A stretch of DNA of 64,000 nt from an uncultured Colwellia sp. (GCA_913058395.1 CAJXQI010000011.1:98826-162825), one strand, 5' to 3'. Positions 28,747 to 39,912 are shown, counted from the first letter of the stretch. Notes: a model not told the origin generated them from the letters alone. Numbers and translations are program-made.

Positions 28747-31314
28747 ATGACAACAATAACAGCAGACCTTTCAAGCCACACCCCAATGATGCGTCAATAT
28801 CTGACCATTAAAGCAGAATTCCCTCATATTTTAATTTTTTATCGTATGGGAGATTTCTATGAATTATTTTTCGATGATGCGAAAAATGCATCTGATTTAT
28901 TAGATATTTCATTAACTGCACGTGGTAAAACCGGTGGTAACGCGATCCCAATGGCCGGAGTTCCTTATCATGCTGTTGAAGGCTACTTAGCTAAACTTGT
29001 AAAGCTAGGCGAGTCTGTTGCAATTTGTGAACAAATTGGTGACCCTGCTACCAGCAAAGGCCCAGTAGAGCGAAAAGTTGTTCGTGTGGTAACCCCAGGT
29101 ACAGTTAGTGATGAAGCATTATTGACTGATCGACAAGATAATTTAATTGTTGCTGTTCATCAAACCCCACAAGGTTTTGGCCTTGCTTATTTAGATATGA
29201 CCAGTGGTCGCTTTGTTTTAGTTGAACCAAATACTGAAGAGCAAGTACAAGCTGAGCTGCAGCGTTTAGCACCAGCTGAATTGCTATACCCAGAATCATT
29301 AACTGCTACGAGTATTATTGCCGGACGTAAAGGCTTACGTCGACGTCCTGATTGGGAATTTGATTTAGAAACTAGTAAAACATTACTCAATAAGCAATTT
29401 GGTACCAAGTCATTATCCGGCTTTGGCGTTGACAATAAGCCATTAGGTATTGCGGCAGCGGGTTGTTTATTTCAGTATGTTAAGGATAGTCAACGAACTG
29501 CTTTGCCGCATATTAGAGCTATTATCGCTGAAAGTGCTGCAAGTGCTGTTATTCTTGATGCCGCAACCAGACGCAATTTAGAGCTTACTCAAAACCTTCA
29601 AGGTGGTAGTGAAAACACATTAGCTGCCATTCTTGATAAAGCTGCTACGCCAATGGGCTCTAGATTACTTAAGCGTTGGTTACATTTTCCATTACGTGAA
29701 CTAACTATCCTTAATAACCGACAAAATGCTATTGAAGAATTGCTACAGCAAGATCTTACGTTTGAACTTAATGGCAACTTAAAGCAGTTTGGCGATATCG
29801 AGCGTATTGTTTCTCGTGTTGCTTTGCGATCAGCTCGCCCTAGAGATTTTGCCCGTTTACGTAATGCACTTGTTTTGTTACCTGAACTACAAACATTAAT
29901 GCAGAGCAGTTCACAAGTTCATTTGAACTCGCTCGTTTCTCAGTGTCAGCCTTTGCCTGAAGTTCAAACATTATTGGAAAGTGCCATTGTTGATAATCCA
30001 CCCGTGCTCATTCGTGACGGTGGTGTAATTGCCCCTGGTTATCATGCTGAATTAGATGTACTGAGAGATCTAAGTGACGGTGCCACCGAGTTTTTAGCAC
30101 AACTTGAAGAACGTGAAAAAGCCCGTACTGGCATTCAATCGCTCAAAGTTGGCTACAACAAAGTGCACGGTTTCTACATTGAAATGAGCCGTACATCTGC
30201 AATGGATGTACCGGATGATTATATTCGCCGCCAAACATTAAAAAACAATGAACGCTTTATTACCAATGAGCTAAAGCAGCATGAAGAAAAGGTATTATCA
30301 GCGCAAAGTAAATTCCTCGCGCTTGAAAAGCGTTTATACGAAGAGCTATTTGATAAAGTATTACCTGAATTAGAAAATCTACAATTGCTTGCGCAGTCAT
30401 TATCAGAAATAGATGTGTTAAATACTTTTGCAGAACGCGCTGAAACATTAAATTATGTAAAGCCAAAGCTGCAAGAAGAGAGCGGTATTAATATTGAAGC
30501 AGGTCGTCACGCCGTTGTTGAGCAAATGACTGTCGATCCTTTTATCGCCAATCCTGTTGTGCTGACTGACAGCCGTAAAATGCTAATCATTACTGGTCCA
30601 AACATGGGCGGTAAATCAACTTACATGCGCCAAACAGCATTAATCGTTTTACTTGCTCATATCGGTTGCTACGTGCCTGCAGGTGCTGCAGATATAGGAA
30701 TGGTTGATAGAATATTTACCCGTATCGGCGCTTCGGATGATTTAGCCAGTGGTCGCTCAACCTTTATGGTAGAAATGACAGAAACTGCCAATATTTTACA
30801 CAATGCCACCAACAAAAGCTTAGTGCTACTTGATGAAATTGGTCGTGGCACTAGCACCTATGATGGTTTATCACTCGCTTGGGCATGTGCAGAAATGCTA
30901 GCCATAAAAACTAAAGCTTTTACCTTATTCGCCAGCCACTATTTTGAGTTAACCTTATTAGCTGACCAAGTTGATAATTTAGCAAATGTGCACCTTGATG
31001 CGGTTGAGCATGGCGACAGCATTGTTTTTATGCATGCGGTACAAGAAGGCGCAGCGAGTAAAAGTTTTGGCTTACAAGTAGCACAGCTTGCAGGTGTACC
31101 AAAGCCAGTTATTCAACGGGCAAAACAACGCTTGTCTGAACTAGAAAAAATGGAAGCACCTTCTATTATGAATAATGCTCCACAAGCATTTGAACAACTG
31201 TCATTAATGGATACTAGCCACCCTGTTGTAGAAGCGTTGAGTGCTACAGATGTAAATGAATTAAGCCCTAAAATGGCCTTAGATTTATTATATAAATTGA
31301 AAGAGTTAGTTTAG
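28747..31314 (+). CDS. mutS: DNA mismatch repair protein MutS
   Basis: 855 residues, full length. The mismatch-reading FYE motif ([11 protein letters not shown], Phe37 and Glu39) lies in domain I. Connector, lever and clamp regions follow. The ATPase domain has Walker [16 protein letters not shown], Walker [20 protein letters not shown] and the conserved FASHYFELT, and the C-terminus ends in a dimerisation helix ([11 protein letters not shown]). It recognises mispaired bases and recruits MutL. It is divergent from recA and followed by the terminator at 31372-31398. Its neighbourhood (recA, mutS, rpoS) is conserved in gammaproteobacteria. Confidence 0.98.
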   Translation: MTTITADLSSHTPMMRQYLTIKAEFPHILIFYRMGDFYELFFDDAKNASDLLDISLTARGKTGGNAIPMAGVPYHAVEGYLAKLVKLGESVAICEQIGDPATSKGPVERKVVRVVTPGTVSDEALLTDRQDNLIVAVHQTPQGFGLAYLDMTSGRFVLVEPNTEEQVQAELQRLAPAELLYPESLTATSIIAGRKGLRRRPDWEFDLETSKTLLNKQFGTKSLSGFGVDNKPLGIAAAGCLFQYVKDSQRTALPHIRAIIAESAASAVILDAATRRNLELTQNLQGGSENTLAAILDKAATPMGSRLLKRWLHFPLRELTILNNRQNAIEELLQQDLTFELNGNLKQFGDIERIVSRVALRSARPRDFARLRNALVLLPELQTLMQSSSQVHLNSLVSQCQPLPEVQTLLESAIVDNPPVLIRDGGVIAPGYHAELDVLRDLSDGATEFLAQLEEREKARTGIQSLKVGYNKVHGFYIEMSRTSAMDVPDDYIRRQTLKNNERFITNELKQHEEKVLSAQSKFLALEKRLYEELFDKVLPELENLQLLAQSLSEIDVLNTFAERAETLNYVKPKLQEESGINIEAGRHAVVEQMTVDPFIANPVVLTDSRKMLIITGPNMGGKSTYMRQTALIVLLAHIGCYVPAGAADIGMVDRIFTRIGASDDLASGRSTFMVEMTETANILHNATNKSLVLLDEIGRGTSTYDGLSLAWACAEMLAIKTKAFTLFASHYFELTLLADQVDNLANVHLDAVEHGDSIVFMHAVQEGAASKSFGLQVAQLAGVPKPVIQRAKQRLSELEKMEAPSIMNNAPQAFEQLSLMDTSHPVVEALSATDVNELSPKMALDLLYKLKELV

Positions 31315-31371
31315 GTTCAATTTATAAATAACCTAATTTTTTTATTGAATAAAAATACAAATATTAAACAC

Positions 31372-31398
31372 AAAAAAACCAGCACTTGCTGGTTTTTT
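31372..31398. terminator. Bidirectional terminator between mutS and rpoS
   Basis: AAAAAACCAGCA, loop CTT, then GCTGGTTTTTT: a stem with A- and T-tracts on both sides, lying between convergent mutS (ends 31314) and rpoS (ends 31469). Confidence 0.92.
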
Positions 31399-31468
31399 AT
31401 TTATGAAGCTATCGAGTTAAGTTTATAACCTAATACTTAACACTCTTTAGCATTACTAATTGTCTAAA

Positions 31469-32386
31469 CTAAACTTGAAATAATGCTTCAATTGATAAGT
31501 CTTGTTGACTCAAGATATCACGTAGTCGTTTCAACGCTTCGACCTGGATTTGACGAACACGTTCACGTGTTAAGCCAATTTCAACACCAACGTCTTCTAA
31601 TGTTGCCGCTTCGTAGCCTAACAAACCAAAACGTCTGGCTAATACTTCACGTTGCTTAGAATTAAGTTCATTCAACCAATGCACTATATTGTGTTTAATA
31701 TCATTAGTTTGTAGTTTTGTTTCTGGGCCACCTGATTTTTCATCTGGAATAACATCAAGTAAAACTTTTTCACCTTCACCGCCAAATGGCGAGTCAACTG
31801 AGGCAATACGCTCGTTTAAACGTAGCATTTTACTCACACTTTCTACCGGAACATCAAGTTCAATGGCAATATCTTCAGCAGTAGGTTCATGGTCAAGTTT
31901 TTGTACTAATTCACGGGCGGTACGTAGGTAAATGTTAAGCTCTTTAACTACATGAATAGGTAATCGAATGGTGCGGGTTTGGTTCATAATGGCACGTTCG
32001 ATAGTTTGTCGAATCCACCATGTCGCATAAGTAGAAAATCTAAAGCCGCGTTCAGGGTCAAATTTTTCAACCGCTCGAATTAAGCCTAAGTTGCCTTCTT
32101 CAATAAGGTCTAATAAGGGTAAGCCACGATTATTGTAACGACGAGCTATTTTAACAACTAAACGAAGGTTACTTTCTATCATTCGTTTACGAGAGGGTTC
32201 ATCACCTTTAAGAGAAAGGCGTGAATAGTAAACTTCTTCTTCAGCAGTTAGTAACGGAGAGAAACCGATTTCACTTAAATAAATTTGCGTCGCGTCTAAA
32301 TTCGAAGGACTCTCTTCGGCCTTAGTAGTACTTGGCTTTTCCTTCTCTGCAACATCAGAACACTCGATTGTTTTTTTTATGCCCAT
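31469..32386 (-). CDS. rpoS: RNA polymerase sigma factor RpoS
   Basis: 305 residues, slightly shorter than E. coli RpoS at the N-terminus. Region 1.2 ([21 protein letters not shown]), region 2 ([55 protein letters not shown]), region 3 and region 4 ([49 protein letters not shown]) are all intact. It is the master sigma factor for stationary phase and stress. It follows nlpD, which in E. coli houses the main rpoS promoter; here too the 5' part of nlpD and the 151 bases before rpoS are the likely promoter region. A strong site (GGGAGA) precedes the ATG. Confidence 0.97.
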   Translation of the reverse strand: MGIKKTIECSDVAEKEKPSTTKAEESPSNLDATQIYLSEIGFSPLLTAEEEVYYSRLSLKGDEPSRKRMIESNLRLVVKIARRYNNRGLPLLDLIEEGNLGLIRAVEKFDPERGFRFSTYATWWIRQTIERAIMNQTRTIRLPIHVVKELNIYLRTARELVQKLDHEPTAEDIAIELDVPVESVSKMLRLNERIASVDSPFGGEGEKVLLDVIPDEKSGGPETKLQTNDIKHNIVHWLNELNSKQREVLARRFGLLGYEAATLEDVGVEIGLTRERVRQIQVEALKRLRDILSQQDLSIEALFQV

Positions 32387-32473
32387 GTTATATCTCCCGC
32401 TCTTAGCAATAGCTAAATTAACTGACTAAATATTCACGTTGGCTCCAATCTATTTCTTTATAAATTTTTATTA

Positions 32474-33322
32474 TTATTTCGGCAAATACTTCATTGGATT
32501 TACTGACTTCCCGCGAAAGCGAACTTCAAAATGAAGCATGACTCTTTCAGCATCAGTATCTCCCATTTTGGCAATCACTTGACCGGCTTTTACAACTTGC
32601 TGTTCTTTAACTAGAATGCGATCGTTATGGGCATAAGCACTAAGATAATCGTCGTTATGTTTAACTATGACTAGCTGGCCATATCCTTGTAACGCATCAC
32701 CGGCATAAACTACCTTGCCGTCTGCAGTTGCTTTTACCGAATCACCGCGTTGCCCCGCAATGTCGATTCCTTTATTTCCTTGTTTTGCGGTGGAAAATTT
32801 ATGAATAACTTTTCCCTTCGCAGGCCACCGCCATTTTCTTATTTTTTGTGAAAATGCAGTTTTTGGTTGCTGAACTTTTTTGCTTACTTTTTGCTCAGTT
32901 ACATTTCCACCATACTCCTGCTTTTTCTTCTGCGCAATAGGTTTTTTTATAACTTTTTGTTTTGATGAGTTAAAGCTTTTACTCTTCGCTTTATTTTTAC
33001 TTGGCTGGCTAGATTTTTTACTTAAAAATAATTTTTGATTTGGGTAGATATTATAAGGAGCTTTAATATTATTTATATTTGCAAGCGTGCGAATATCGAT
33101 ATCTGCACGCCATGCTATAGAATATAAAGTTTCACCTTTTTTGACTATATATTCACTTCCAGTCACGCTATTTTTAATGCGTTGACTCAATGGCAGTGAG
33201 CCTTGAACATCAACAACAGGGGCTGGTTTTGTGCGACTAGAGCAACCATTTATTGCTAACACCATAATCAACACCAGTAGATTATTAATGTTCAATAAAT
33301 CGAATCTCATCCTTTTCGCCAT
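32474..33322 (-). CDS. nlpD: Murein hydrolase activator NlpD (LysM/M23 lipoprotein)
   Basis: 282 residues from the ATG at 33322. A lipoprotein signal ends at Cys27 (LAINGCSS). A LysM domain follows (YIVKKGETLYSIAWRADIDIRTLANINNIKAPYNIYPNQKL), then a Lys/Gln-rich linker. The C-terminal M23 LytM-type domain includes KGIDIAGQRGDSVKATADGKVVYAGDALQGYGQLVIVKHNDDYLSAYAHND, where several catalytic zinc ligands of active M23 enzymes are replaced, as in EnvC/NlpD activators. It activates amidase AmiC for septal murein splitting. The frame extends to 33388 with an odd Cys-rich leader (CCCSDCCC) that overlaps yqaA and lacks a signal, so I rejected that start. Confidence 0.92.
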   Translation of the reverse strand: MAKRMRFDLLNINNLLVLIMVLAINGCSSRTKPAPVVDVQGSLPLSQRIKNSVTGSEYIVKKGETLYSIAWRADIDIRTLANINNIKAPYNIYPNQKLFLSKKSSQPSKNKAKSKSFNSSKQKVIKKPIAQKKKQEYGGNVTEQKVSKKVQQPKTAFSQKIRKWRWPAKGKVIHKFSTAKQGNKGIDIAGQRGDSVKATADGKVVYAGDALQGYGQLVIVKHNDDYLSAYAHNDRILVKEQQVVKAGQVIAKMGDTDAERVMLHFEVRFRGKSVNPMKYLPK

Positions 33323-33339
33323 CACAATTAGTGCAGCCT

Positions 33340-33918
33340 TTAACGTGTTGCTATATAAGCAACAACAATCGCTGCAACAACAAGCCAACCTAACACATCA
33401 ACCCATTGTCTAATTTTTTTCTCCATTGGCGCTCCGCCCCAACGAATAACACCAGCAACGAGAAAGAAACGCATGCCTCTGCCAATTGCAGATGCTAGCA
33501 AAAATGGCACGAAAGCCATCTGTAAAAATCCGGCGCTGACAGTGAAGAGTTTATAAGGGATAGGTGAGAAACCTGCGATAAATACTACCCACACGCCCCA
33601 TTCACTAAACCATGACATCGCTTTATCGAATCGTGCTTGATAGCCAAACTCAGTAATTAATGGCTGAATCCAAGGTTCAAACATCATATAACCTAAGCCA
33701 TAACCAACAACACCGCCGATAACAGAGGCTACTGTGGTTAAGGTGGCAAAGCGCCAGGCTTTTTCTCTTTGTGCCAACACCATGGGTGCAAGTAATACGT
33801 CTGGCGGTATCGGGAAAAATACTGACTCAGCAAAAGTCAATAACGCGAGAATTCTTGGGGCAAACTTATGCTCAGCCCATTTTAATGTCCATTCATATAA
33901 TGCAGAAAATATTTTCAC
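33340..33918 (-). CDS. yqaA: YqaA family DedA-like membrane protein
   Basis: 192 residues with several hydrophobic segments and the family blocks FAESVFFPIPPDVLLAPMVLAQREKAWRFATLTTVASVIGGVVGYGLG and FSPIPYKLFTVSAGFLQMAFVPFLLASAIGRGMRFFLVAGVIRWGG. It belongs to the VTT/SNARE-associated (DedA) superfamily, whose members move lipids across the membrane in several bacteria; the role of YqaA itself is unclear. It is sandwiched between pcm (3 bases) and nlpD (17 bases) in the operon, an order shared with other marine gammaproteobacteria as far as I recall. Confidence 0.88.
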   Translation of the reverse strand: MKIFSALYEWTLKWAEHKFAPRILALLTFAESVFFPIPPDVLLAPMVLAQREKAWRFATLTTVASVIGGVVGYGLGYMMFEPWIQPLITEFGYQARFDKAMSWFSEWGVWVVFIAGFSPIPYKLFTVSAGFLQMAFVPFLLASAIGRGMRFFLVAGVIRWGGAPMEKKIRQWVDVLGWLVVAAIVVAYIATR

Positions 33919-33921
33919 AAA

Positions 33922-34599
33922 CTATCCTAACGCGCCGGGAACTAGAGGTACAAAACGAACCGCTTCTATTTGTTGTTCTTTAAAGTCATCACCATGACGA
34001 GTGATCAACTTCAATATTTGGCTTTGCCCACCAACAGGTATAATTAATCGACCACCATCAGCTAACTGTTCTAATAAAGCAGTAGGCACTTCAGTAGGTG
34101 CAGCCGTCACTATAATGGCCTGAAATGGCGCTTTGCTATGCCAGCCTTGCCAGCCGTCACCATGCTTCATCGAAACATTGTGCAAATCCATGGCTCGTAA
34201 TCGCCTTTTTGCTTGCCATTGTAGCGATTTAATTCGCTCAACAGAAAACACTTTAGGAATGAGCTGGGCCAAAATCGACGTTTGGTAACCTGAGCCAGTG
34301 CCTATTTCTAGAATACTTTCAGGCACACCATCAGCCAACAATAGCTCTGACATTTTGGCGACAATATAAGGCTGAGAAATGGTTTGTCCTTGCCCTATAG
34401 GTAATGCTGTATTGTCATAAGCTTTGTGTGCCAATATCTCTGGTACAAAAATATGACGCGGTGAGCGCGCGATAGCTTGTAGTACTTGTTGATTTTGAAT
34501 ACCTTCAACAAGTAACTTTTGTGCCAGCAACTCACCACTTCGACTCGACTTTCCGCCGATACTACTGCCTACTCTGGCATTGATATTACGTAGATTCAT
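33922..34599 (-). CDS. pcm: Protein-L-isoaspartate O-methyltransferase
   Basis: 225 residues. Methyltransferase motifs: [39 protein letters not shown] (isoaspartyl-substrate region) and [17 protein letters not shown] (S-adenosylmethionine loop), followed by [29 protein letters not shown]. It repairs isoaspartate in aged proteins. It overlaps surE by four bases (ATGA at 34596-34599), matching the surE-pcm pair of gammaproteobacteria. Confidence 0.96.
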   Translation of the reverse strand: MNLRNINARVGSSIGGKSSRSGELLAQKLLVEGIQNQQVLQAIARSPRHIFVPEILAHKAYDNTALPIGQGQTISQPYIVAKMSELLLADGVPESILEIGTGSGYQTSILAQLIPKVFSVERIKSLQWQAKRRLRAMDLHNVSMKHGDGWQGWHSKAPFQAIIVTAAPTEVPTALLEQLADGGRLIIPVGGQSQILKLITRHGDDFKEQQIEAVRFVPLVPGALG

Positions 34600-35348
34600 A
34601 TTGAAAGTTCATTAATCCATTCAGTCATTTGTGTCAGGCTTTTATATGCCGTCATATCGATAGTTAACGGTGTTATTGAAGCATAACCATTGGCCACGGC
34701 ATAAAAATCAGTGCCTTCACCAGCGTCAAGTTCTTCCCCTAACGGTCCATACCAATATATGTCACGTTGCCAAGGGTCTTTCATCTTTTTCATTGTTTCT
34801 GCTTTATGCCGATGCCCTAAGCGAGTCACTTTAATACCTTTTAATTCATTCAAAGGCAAATCAGGAACATTAATATTGATTATTTGGTCGCTCGGCAATG
34901 GGTGTAACTTCAAGCGTTCAATAAACCTAGCTGTTACTACTGCTGCGGTTTGAAAGTTTTCTGGACTCTTAGCCACTAAGGAAACAGCAATAGCTGGCAT
35001 ACCCAAATGACGACCTTCAGTTGCTGCTGCCACTGTGCCTGAGTAGATTGTATCATCCCCCAAGTTAGCGCCATGGTTAATACCAGCAACAACTAAATCA
35101 GGTACTGGCTGCATTAATTGCGTTGCCCCTAAATGCACTGAATCAGTAGGCGTGCCATTTACCGCGGTAAAGCCATTTTCCATCACTTGTGCGCGTAACG
35201 GGTTAATCAAGGTTAATGAATGACTAGCACCACTGCAGTTTCTGTCGGGCGCGATAACCGTGACATCAAACGTTTTAGCTAACTCATCATAAAGCACTTT
35301 TATGCCTGTCGCGTGAACGCCGTCATCATTGCTTAATAGTATTCTCAT
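34596..35348 (-). CDS. surE: 5'/3'-nucleotidase SurE
   Basis: 250 residues. The N-terminal metal site [23 protein letters not shown] (Asp8, Asp9), the Ser/Asn of [38 protein letters not shown] and [20 protein letters not shown] are all diagnostic of SurE. It dephosphorylates nucleoside monophosphates in stationary phase. It overlaps the upstream ispF-truD fusion gene by four bases. Confidence 0.97.
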   Translation of the reverse strand: MRILLSNDDGVHATGIKVLYDELAKTFDVTVIAPDRNCSGASHSLTLINPLRAQVMENGFTAVNGTPTDSVHLGATQLMQPVPDLVVAGINHGANLGDDTIYSGTVAAATEGRHLGMPAIAVSLVAKSPENFQTAAVVTARFIERLKLHPLPSDQIININVPDLPLNELKGIKVTRLGHRHKAETMKKMKDPWQRDIYWYGPLGEELDAGEGTDFYAVANGYASITPLTIDMTAYKSLTQMTEWINELSI

Positions 35349-37141
35349 GACTGACCTTTATTTTTTGATGCTTTATTTTTCGCTACATTGTTCTCAGAGG
35401 ACGTTTTTGAGACTGGCTTAGTGTTAACTTGCCCATTAGAAGAGGCATCAACACGCTCGGTCATATCAGTATAATTAATTAACTCGCGCATAATGGTGGT
35501 GGCATATGCACCAGCAGGTAAGAAAAACGATAACGTCACCGTATCGTTATCAACCTCAATTTTCGGCTCTTTCATTACTAAGCGAATTCGACGACGCTCT
35601 TGTTTTAAACCAAAACGCGGTAGGCCTTCACAAAATACTGGTTGTTGCGTTGCCACACTTTGTTCAAACGCTAAAGCGTCAGTTGTTGTCATCAACTCTC
35701 CTGCTCCCCACATAGGCGCAGTTATATCAACGTCATGATTTAAATGTCTCTCTTCTAAACTTTCATCTATGGTTTTTGCTAAAAATACTGACTGAGTATT
35801 TGCCAGCATGAGTACATCACCATTCATTAAAGTATCGAAACTTTCTTTTTCAATGCGTTGACTGATGACGTTATTGAATATTAGTGAGCGAGCAGTTGAT
35901 AAATACATGCCACGCTTTTTCTTATCATTAACTTTACCACCAGAAAATAAGTGTTTCGCTTTTTCTATATTGCCGCCATTAATGCCAAAACGTTGTTCAC
36001 CAAAATAATTTGGCACACCAAAATTACTCACCACATGCCAGCGTCTAACAAGTTCATCAATTTGTGAAACATTACGTAAAGTAATTTCAAAACGATTACC
36101 CTCTAAACTACCAATACGCAATTTTTTGTTATGACGCTTCGAAGACAGCACTTCAACACCTTCAATGTTGAGATCACTTAGATCATAAACTTGTTTACCT
36201 GGCACATGCACACCGAACCACTGTTCAGTAACGGCAAAGCGGTCTTTTAAACCGGCATAAGAAACTAATGATTCTTTGACGGAAAAATATTGAGCTAACT
36301 GTTTAGCGACAAACGCAGTATTAGCGCCGGTTTTACGAATATGAATAAAAAGGTGCTCACCTTCGCCACAAGGCACAAAAGGAATGCGCTCAAACACCTT
36401 AAAGTCAGACTTTTGACTGCGTAACAAACCACTAGAAGCAGGTTTACCATATAAATAGGCAAACGCAGGCAATGCGCTTTCAACAGGCTCTGGCTTATTT
36501 TCAACTGTCTGTTCAAGCGTTTTTTCTACAACTTTTTCAGACTGTTTTGTAATCGCACTTTGCGCGCCATTCTTCTCTTTTAAAGTAACTTTTTTCTCAG
36601 CCTCTACTTTAGGTTCTTTGCTCGATTCTATATTTGCCCCTTTGCTAGGTACTGACTCACCTGATTCCTCAGCTTTCATCAATAGTACTACCGCATGTAC
36701 CGAAACGCCCTCTTTACGACCAACGTAACCTAACTTTTCAGTCGTTGTCGCTTTGACATTGACTTGCTCTATATCAGCTTGTAAGTCTTCAGCTAGACAA
36801 GTTCGCATTGGCATTAAATGAGGAGCAACTTTCGGCGCTTGAGCGCAAATCGTAATATCAGCATTACCTAAGCAATAACCTTTTTCCTGCATTAGCCCAA
36901 CGACATGACGCAATAATATTCGACTAGAAATATTCTCATATTGTCCGTCAGTATCAGGAAAGTGATTACCGATATCAGCTAAACATAGTGCGCCTAATAT
37001 CGCGTCACATAAGGCGTGAATCGCAACATCACCATCAGAATGAGCAACAAAACCAAATTCATAAGGAATAGCAACACCGGCTAAAACCAGTGGCCCTTCG
37101 CCACCAAACTTATGTACATCAAAACCGTGACCTATTCTCAT
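35345..37141 (-). CDS. Bifunctional IspF-TruD fusion: MECDP synthase and tRNA pseudouridine(13) synthase
   Basis: 598 residues in a single uninterrupted frame. Residues 1-160 are a complete IspF: metal ligands Asp8, His10 and His42 (GFDVHKF, IHALCDA), [10 protein letters not shown] and [16 protein letters not shown]. Residues about 161-224 are a Lys/Glu-rich, low-complexity linker. From about 225 to 555 follows a complete Tru[17 protein letters not shown], catalytic Asp300 in [34 protein letters not shown], and the TRUD insertion. The last 40 residues are a Ser/Asn/Lys-rich tail. IspF forms cyclic 2-C-methylerythritol 2,4-diphosphate in isoprenoid synthesis; TruD modifies U13 of tRNA-Glu. In E. 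coli the two are separate adjacent genes; here the stop is lost. It overlaps ispD and surE by four bases each. Confidence 0.93.
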   Translation of the reverse strand: MRIGHGFDVHKFGGEGPLVLAGVAIPYEFGFVAHSDGDVAIHALCDAILGALCLADIGNHFPDTDGQYENISSRILLRHVVGLMQEKGYCLGNADITICAQAPKVAPHLMPMRTCLAEDLQADIEQVNVKATTTEKLGYVGRKEGVSVHAVVLLMKAEESGESVPSKGANIESSKEPKVEAEKKVTLKEKNGAQSAITKQSEKVVEKTLEQTVENKPEPVESALPAFAYLYGKPASSGLLRSQKSDFKVFERIPFVPCGEGEHLFIHIRKTGANTAFVAKQLAQYFSVKESLVSYAGLKDRFAVTEQWFGVHVPGKQVYDLSDLNIEGVEVLSSKRHNKKLRIGSLEGNRFEITLRNVSQIDELVRRWHVVSNFGVPNYFGEQRFGINGGNIEKAKHLFSGGKVNDKKKRGMYLSTARSLIFNNVISQRIEKESFDTLMNGDVLMLANTQSVFLAKTIDESLEERHLNHDVDITAPMWGAGELMTTTDALAFEQSVATQQPVFCEGLPRFGLKQERRRIRLVMKEPKIEVDNDTVTLSFFLPAGAYATTIMRELINYTDMTERVDASSNGQVNTKPVSKTSSENNVAKNKASKNKGQS

Positions 37142-37860
37142 AATGCCTCTAAATGAAATTCTTTTTCTTGCTGCTGCAAGATAAATTCAGCCAAACATAA
37201 ATCTTCTGGCTGAGTAATTTTTATATTATCGCTGCTACCATTCACCAACCCGCTAGCATAACCAAATGCTTCCATCGCTGAAGACTCATCAGTAATGATA
37301 ATATCTTTTGCTAACGCATCACCAATGGCAGAAGTTAATTCGGCTGTTTTATACATTTGTGGCGTCAATGCATGCCACATTTGACTACGATCTAAAGTTT
37401 TATCGATGATACCTGTTGATGTTGCCTGCTTCATGGTGTCGCGTACCGGCGCAGCTAAAATGCCACCATGATTATTTTCAACGCAATATGTTATCAGTTC
37501 AGTTAAATCTTTATGTTGCACGCAAGGTCTGGCCGCATCATGCACGAGTACCCATTGTTCTTGCTCTGTATTTAAGATTTTTAAGCCTGCAAGCACTGAA
37601 TCAACGCGCTCTTTGCCGCCGACAACGCGCGTCACATTGTTATTATTCGCTAATGAGGTGGTAGGAAAGTATTCATCGAATTCGCCCAACGCAATAACCA
37701 CATGACAAATAGCTTCATGGTTTAATAAGCGTTGAACAGTATGTTCTAAAATGGTTTTATCGTTTATGGTCAAATATTGCTTAGGACAAGATGCGCGCAT
37801 ACGTTTTCCAACACCTGCGGCGGGCACTACCACGGTATACTGCCCTAGTGAGTTGTTCAT
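37138..37860 (-). CDS. ispD: 2-C-methyl-D-erythritol 4-phosphate cytidylyltransferase
   Basis: 240 residues. The nucleotidyltransferase start [35 protein letters not shown], then [29 protein letters not shown] and [11 protein letters not shown] match IspD. It makes CDP-methylerythritol, two steps before the IspF reaction encoded in the next gene. It overlaps the fusion gene by four bases and shares one base with the ftsB stop. Confidence 0.96.
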   Translation of the reverse strand: MNNSLGQYTVVVPAAGVGKRMRASCPKQYLTINDKTILEHTVQRLLNHEAICHVVIALGEFDEYFPTTSLANNNNVTRVVGGKERVDSVLAGLKILNTEQEQWVLVHDAARPCVQHKDLTELITYCVENNHGGILAAPVRDTMKQATSTGIIDKTLDRSQMWHALTPQMYKTAELTSAIGDALAKDIIITDESSAMEAFGYASGLVNGSSDNIKITQPEDLCLAEFILQQQEKEFHLEAL

Positions 37861-38165
37861 TATCGCAATCGTTCCTTCTTCTTGGCGTCAGAGTCACTTG
37901 GGATAACACGAAAAAATGTTTCCCCTTCCTTGATCATACCTAATTCATGACGAGCACGTTCTTCTATAGCTTCAGTTCCCGACTTTAAATCGTCAGTATC
38001 AGCATAAAGTAACTTATTGCGTTGTTTTAATTTATTATTATTACTTTGTTGGCGGGTAACTTCATCTTCTAACGCTAAATAATCAGGCACACTATTCTTA
38101 CCGAACCAGAGTCGGTATTGCAGTAGCACTAAAAAAATAACTAAAATTACCGTGATCAGCCGCAT
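37860..38165 (-). CDS. ftsB: Cell division protein FtsB
   Basis: 101 residues: a short cytoplasmic start, one transmembrane helix (LITVILVIFLVLLQYRLWFG), a periplasmic coiled coil (DEVTRQQSNNNKLKQRNKLLYAD) and the conserved EAIEERARHELGMIKEGETFFRVI. It bridges FtsL and FtsQ in the divisome. Its position directly before ispD is conserved in gammaproteobacteria. In E. coli-like genomes eno and pyrG are often near; here about 10 kb (upp to the HNH-like gene) separates them. Confidence 0.95.
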   Translation of the reverse strand: MRLITVILVIFLVLLQYRLWFGKNSVPDYLALEDEVTRQQSNNNKLKQRNKLLYADTDDLKSGTEAIEERARHELGMIKEGETFFRVIPSDSDAKKKERLR

Positions 38166-38254
38166 AAACTATCTATATTTGATATCAAAAACACATAATG
38201 AATAGCTATTATAAGTGCGTACCGTCTGCTGTAAACACCCAAGCCAATTTAATA

Positions 38255-38905
38255 TTAATTGTTTGTTGCAATAGGTTGTTTAAAGTTGCGCCAATTAATA
38301 GAACAAGACAGTAAAAGCTCGCGTAATGAAGGGATAACAGGTTGTACTTTTCGACTATTTTGCCAACAATGTCCAGCACAAGCAGCAGTCATCACTTTTT
38401 TAGTAGGCTTGAGCAGATTAAAGGCTGTCACTTTTGTTTTTTCCGCACGTTTGTTGTCTGATTCAGTTAAGTAGAACCAACCATAAACATTAGTACGAAA
38501 TCGTTGTTTTTCAGCATCAACCCTATCAATGCAATCTAAGATAATGCTGTTTTCGGTTGCAATAGGAACCACTAAACCATGAGCAAGTTGTTGGGCTTTA
38601 TACCAAGCAATCACATTTCCTTGATAATCCAGCAACTGGTTTGTTGATGGCATCGTCACCGTTTGTTTCGCAGACCAACTAGCATTTTGAATATCTAAAT
38701 CTAATGGTGTATCAGCACTTAATAAGGCGTGCGCTGCACTTTTAACATAATGAGGCAGACTTTTTATTCGTCCCTGTAAACCTGCAACAGATGCAATTTC
38801 ATTCGTTGCCAAAATACGCAACTCTCGTTCATATAAGGCATTACACAGTTCAGCAAAGTCGGAAGACTGCTGCTCTGATTGCCATAATAATGATTGAGTA
38901 ACCAT
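38255..38905 (-). CDS. Hypothetical protein
   Basis: 216 residues, no recognised family. No signal peptide or membrane helix is apparent. Visible features are a mixed alpha/beta composition, a Gln-rich start (LLWQSEQQSSDFAELCNALYERELRIL), a short Cys/His cluster (AACAGHCWQNSRKVQ) and a C-terminus with conserved-looking SLRELLLSC. Codon use looks like its neighbours. It lies 89 bases upstream of ftsB on the same strand and could be co-transcribed with the ftsB-ispD cluster. The long open frame and the lack of any alternative gene make it likely real; the function is unknown. Confidence 0.7.
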   Translation of the reverse strand: MVTQSLLWQSEQQSSDFAELCNALYERELRILATNEIASVAGLQGRIKSLPHYVKSAAHALLSADTPLDLDIQNASWSAKQTVTMPSTNQLLDYQGNVIAWYKAQQLAHGLVVPIATENSIILDCIDRVDAEKQRFRTNVYGWFYLTESDNKRAEKTKVTAFNLLKPTKKVMTAACAGHCWQNSRKVQPVIPSLRELLLSCSINWRNFKQPIATNN

Positions 38906-39285
38906 AAATTAACTGCTGCTATAGTTCACTGTTGATAATTCAAGCATACTCGATTGTTGTGTAAAGATAAAATCTTCAAACTTTATTTTAACTACCTCAA
39001 TAAGAAAGCAAGTATCTGCTATTTAGTAGAAAATTTATTGGCTTTATTGTTGTTGAATTAGCAACAATTAATCAGGTAAGTAAATTTCAGAACTTGAACC
39101 ATTTATTGATCAACGACAAAACCGGCATTCACAATAAATAATAAAATGAAAATAATGACATTATATCTTAATCATCAACGACGTTAAGTGTATGAATTTG
39201 TAATTTTCATATCACTTTTAAGTACATAAGTTGATAGATGACATATAATATGACAAATATTTTTCATCCAGTTTTGGAGCAAACG
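38906..39285. other. Intergenic region upstream of upp, no gene seen
   Basis: 380 AT-rich bases between the divergent hypothetical gene and upp. It must contain the upp-uraA promoter. I saw only a weak inverted repeat around TTGTTG and CAACAA near 39048-39067 and a 13-codon frame at 39146-39187 without a ribosome site; neither is convincing. Confidence 0.55.
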
Positions 39286-39912
39286 ATGAGCGTAATTGAA
39301 GTAAACCATCCCCTAATCAAACATAAACTTGGCCTAATGCGCGAAGGTGATATCAGCACTAAACGTTTTCGTGAACTAGCTGCTGAAGTTGGTAGCTTGC
39401 TAACCTATGAAGCTTCAAAAGACTTTGAACTTGAAGTTAAAACTATTAATAGCTGGAATGGCGAAATTCAAGTTGAACAGATTAAAGGGAAAAAAGTTAC
39501 CGTTGTACCAATTTTACGCGCTGGCTTAGGCATGATGGATGGCGTTTTAGAACTTATTCCAAGCGCTCGTATTTCAGTTGTAGGCATGTACCGTAACGAA
39601 GAAACTTTAGAACCAGTATTTTATTTTGAAAAATTAGCCGGCCAAATTGATGAGCGCTTAGCATTAGTTATTGATCCTATGCTTGCTACAGGTGGCTCAA
39701 TGGTGGAAACAATTAACCTTTTAAAAGCGCGTGGTTGTAAAAACATTAAAGCACTAGTGCTAGTTGCTGCCCCAGAAGGTATTGCTGCTTTAGAAAAAGC
39801 ACACCCTGATGTTGAACTTTATACCGCATCTATTGATGATTGCCTAAATGAAGCTGGTTACATATTACCGGGATTAGGTGACGCTGGTGATAAGATTTTC
39901 GGTACTAAATAA
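39286..39912 (+). CDS. upp: Uracil phosphoribosyltransferase
   Basis: 208 residues from the ATG at 39286, chosen because GGAG lies eight bases upstream and [20 protein letters not shown] aligns with the start of E. coli Upp; the frame opens further upstream without a ribosome site. [38 protein letters not shown] and the PRPP loop [21 protein letters not shown] are diagnostic. It salvages uracil to UMP. It is followed, after a terminator-like hairpin, by the uracil permease gene. Confidence 0.97.
   Translation: MSVIEVNHPLIKHKLGLMREGDISTKRFRELAAEVGSLLTYEASKDFELEVKTINSWNGEIQVEQIKGKKVTVVPILRAGLGMMDGVLELIPSARISVVGMYRNEETLEPVFYFEKLAGQIDERLALVIDPMLATGGSMVETINLLKARGCKNIKALVLVAAPEGIAALEKAHPDVELYTASIDDCLNEAGYILPGLGDAGDKIFGTK

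Noticed and set aside
33323..33388. N-terminal extension of nlpD with a Cys-rich leader (CCCSDCCC)
   Set aside because: It overlaps the end of yqaA in another frame, lacks a signal peptide and has no ribosome site; the lipoprotein signal from 33322 explains the protein.
36295..36516. 73-codon shadow frame inside ispF-truD considered as evidence for a separate truD start
   Set aside because: It is out of frame with TruD; the fusion frame itself is continuous through linker and TruD.
39146..39187. 13-codon frame before upp as a possible attenuation leader peptide
   Set aside because: No Shine-Dalgarno, no alternative hairpins and no biased codons; upp genes are not known for leader-peptide attenuation.
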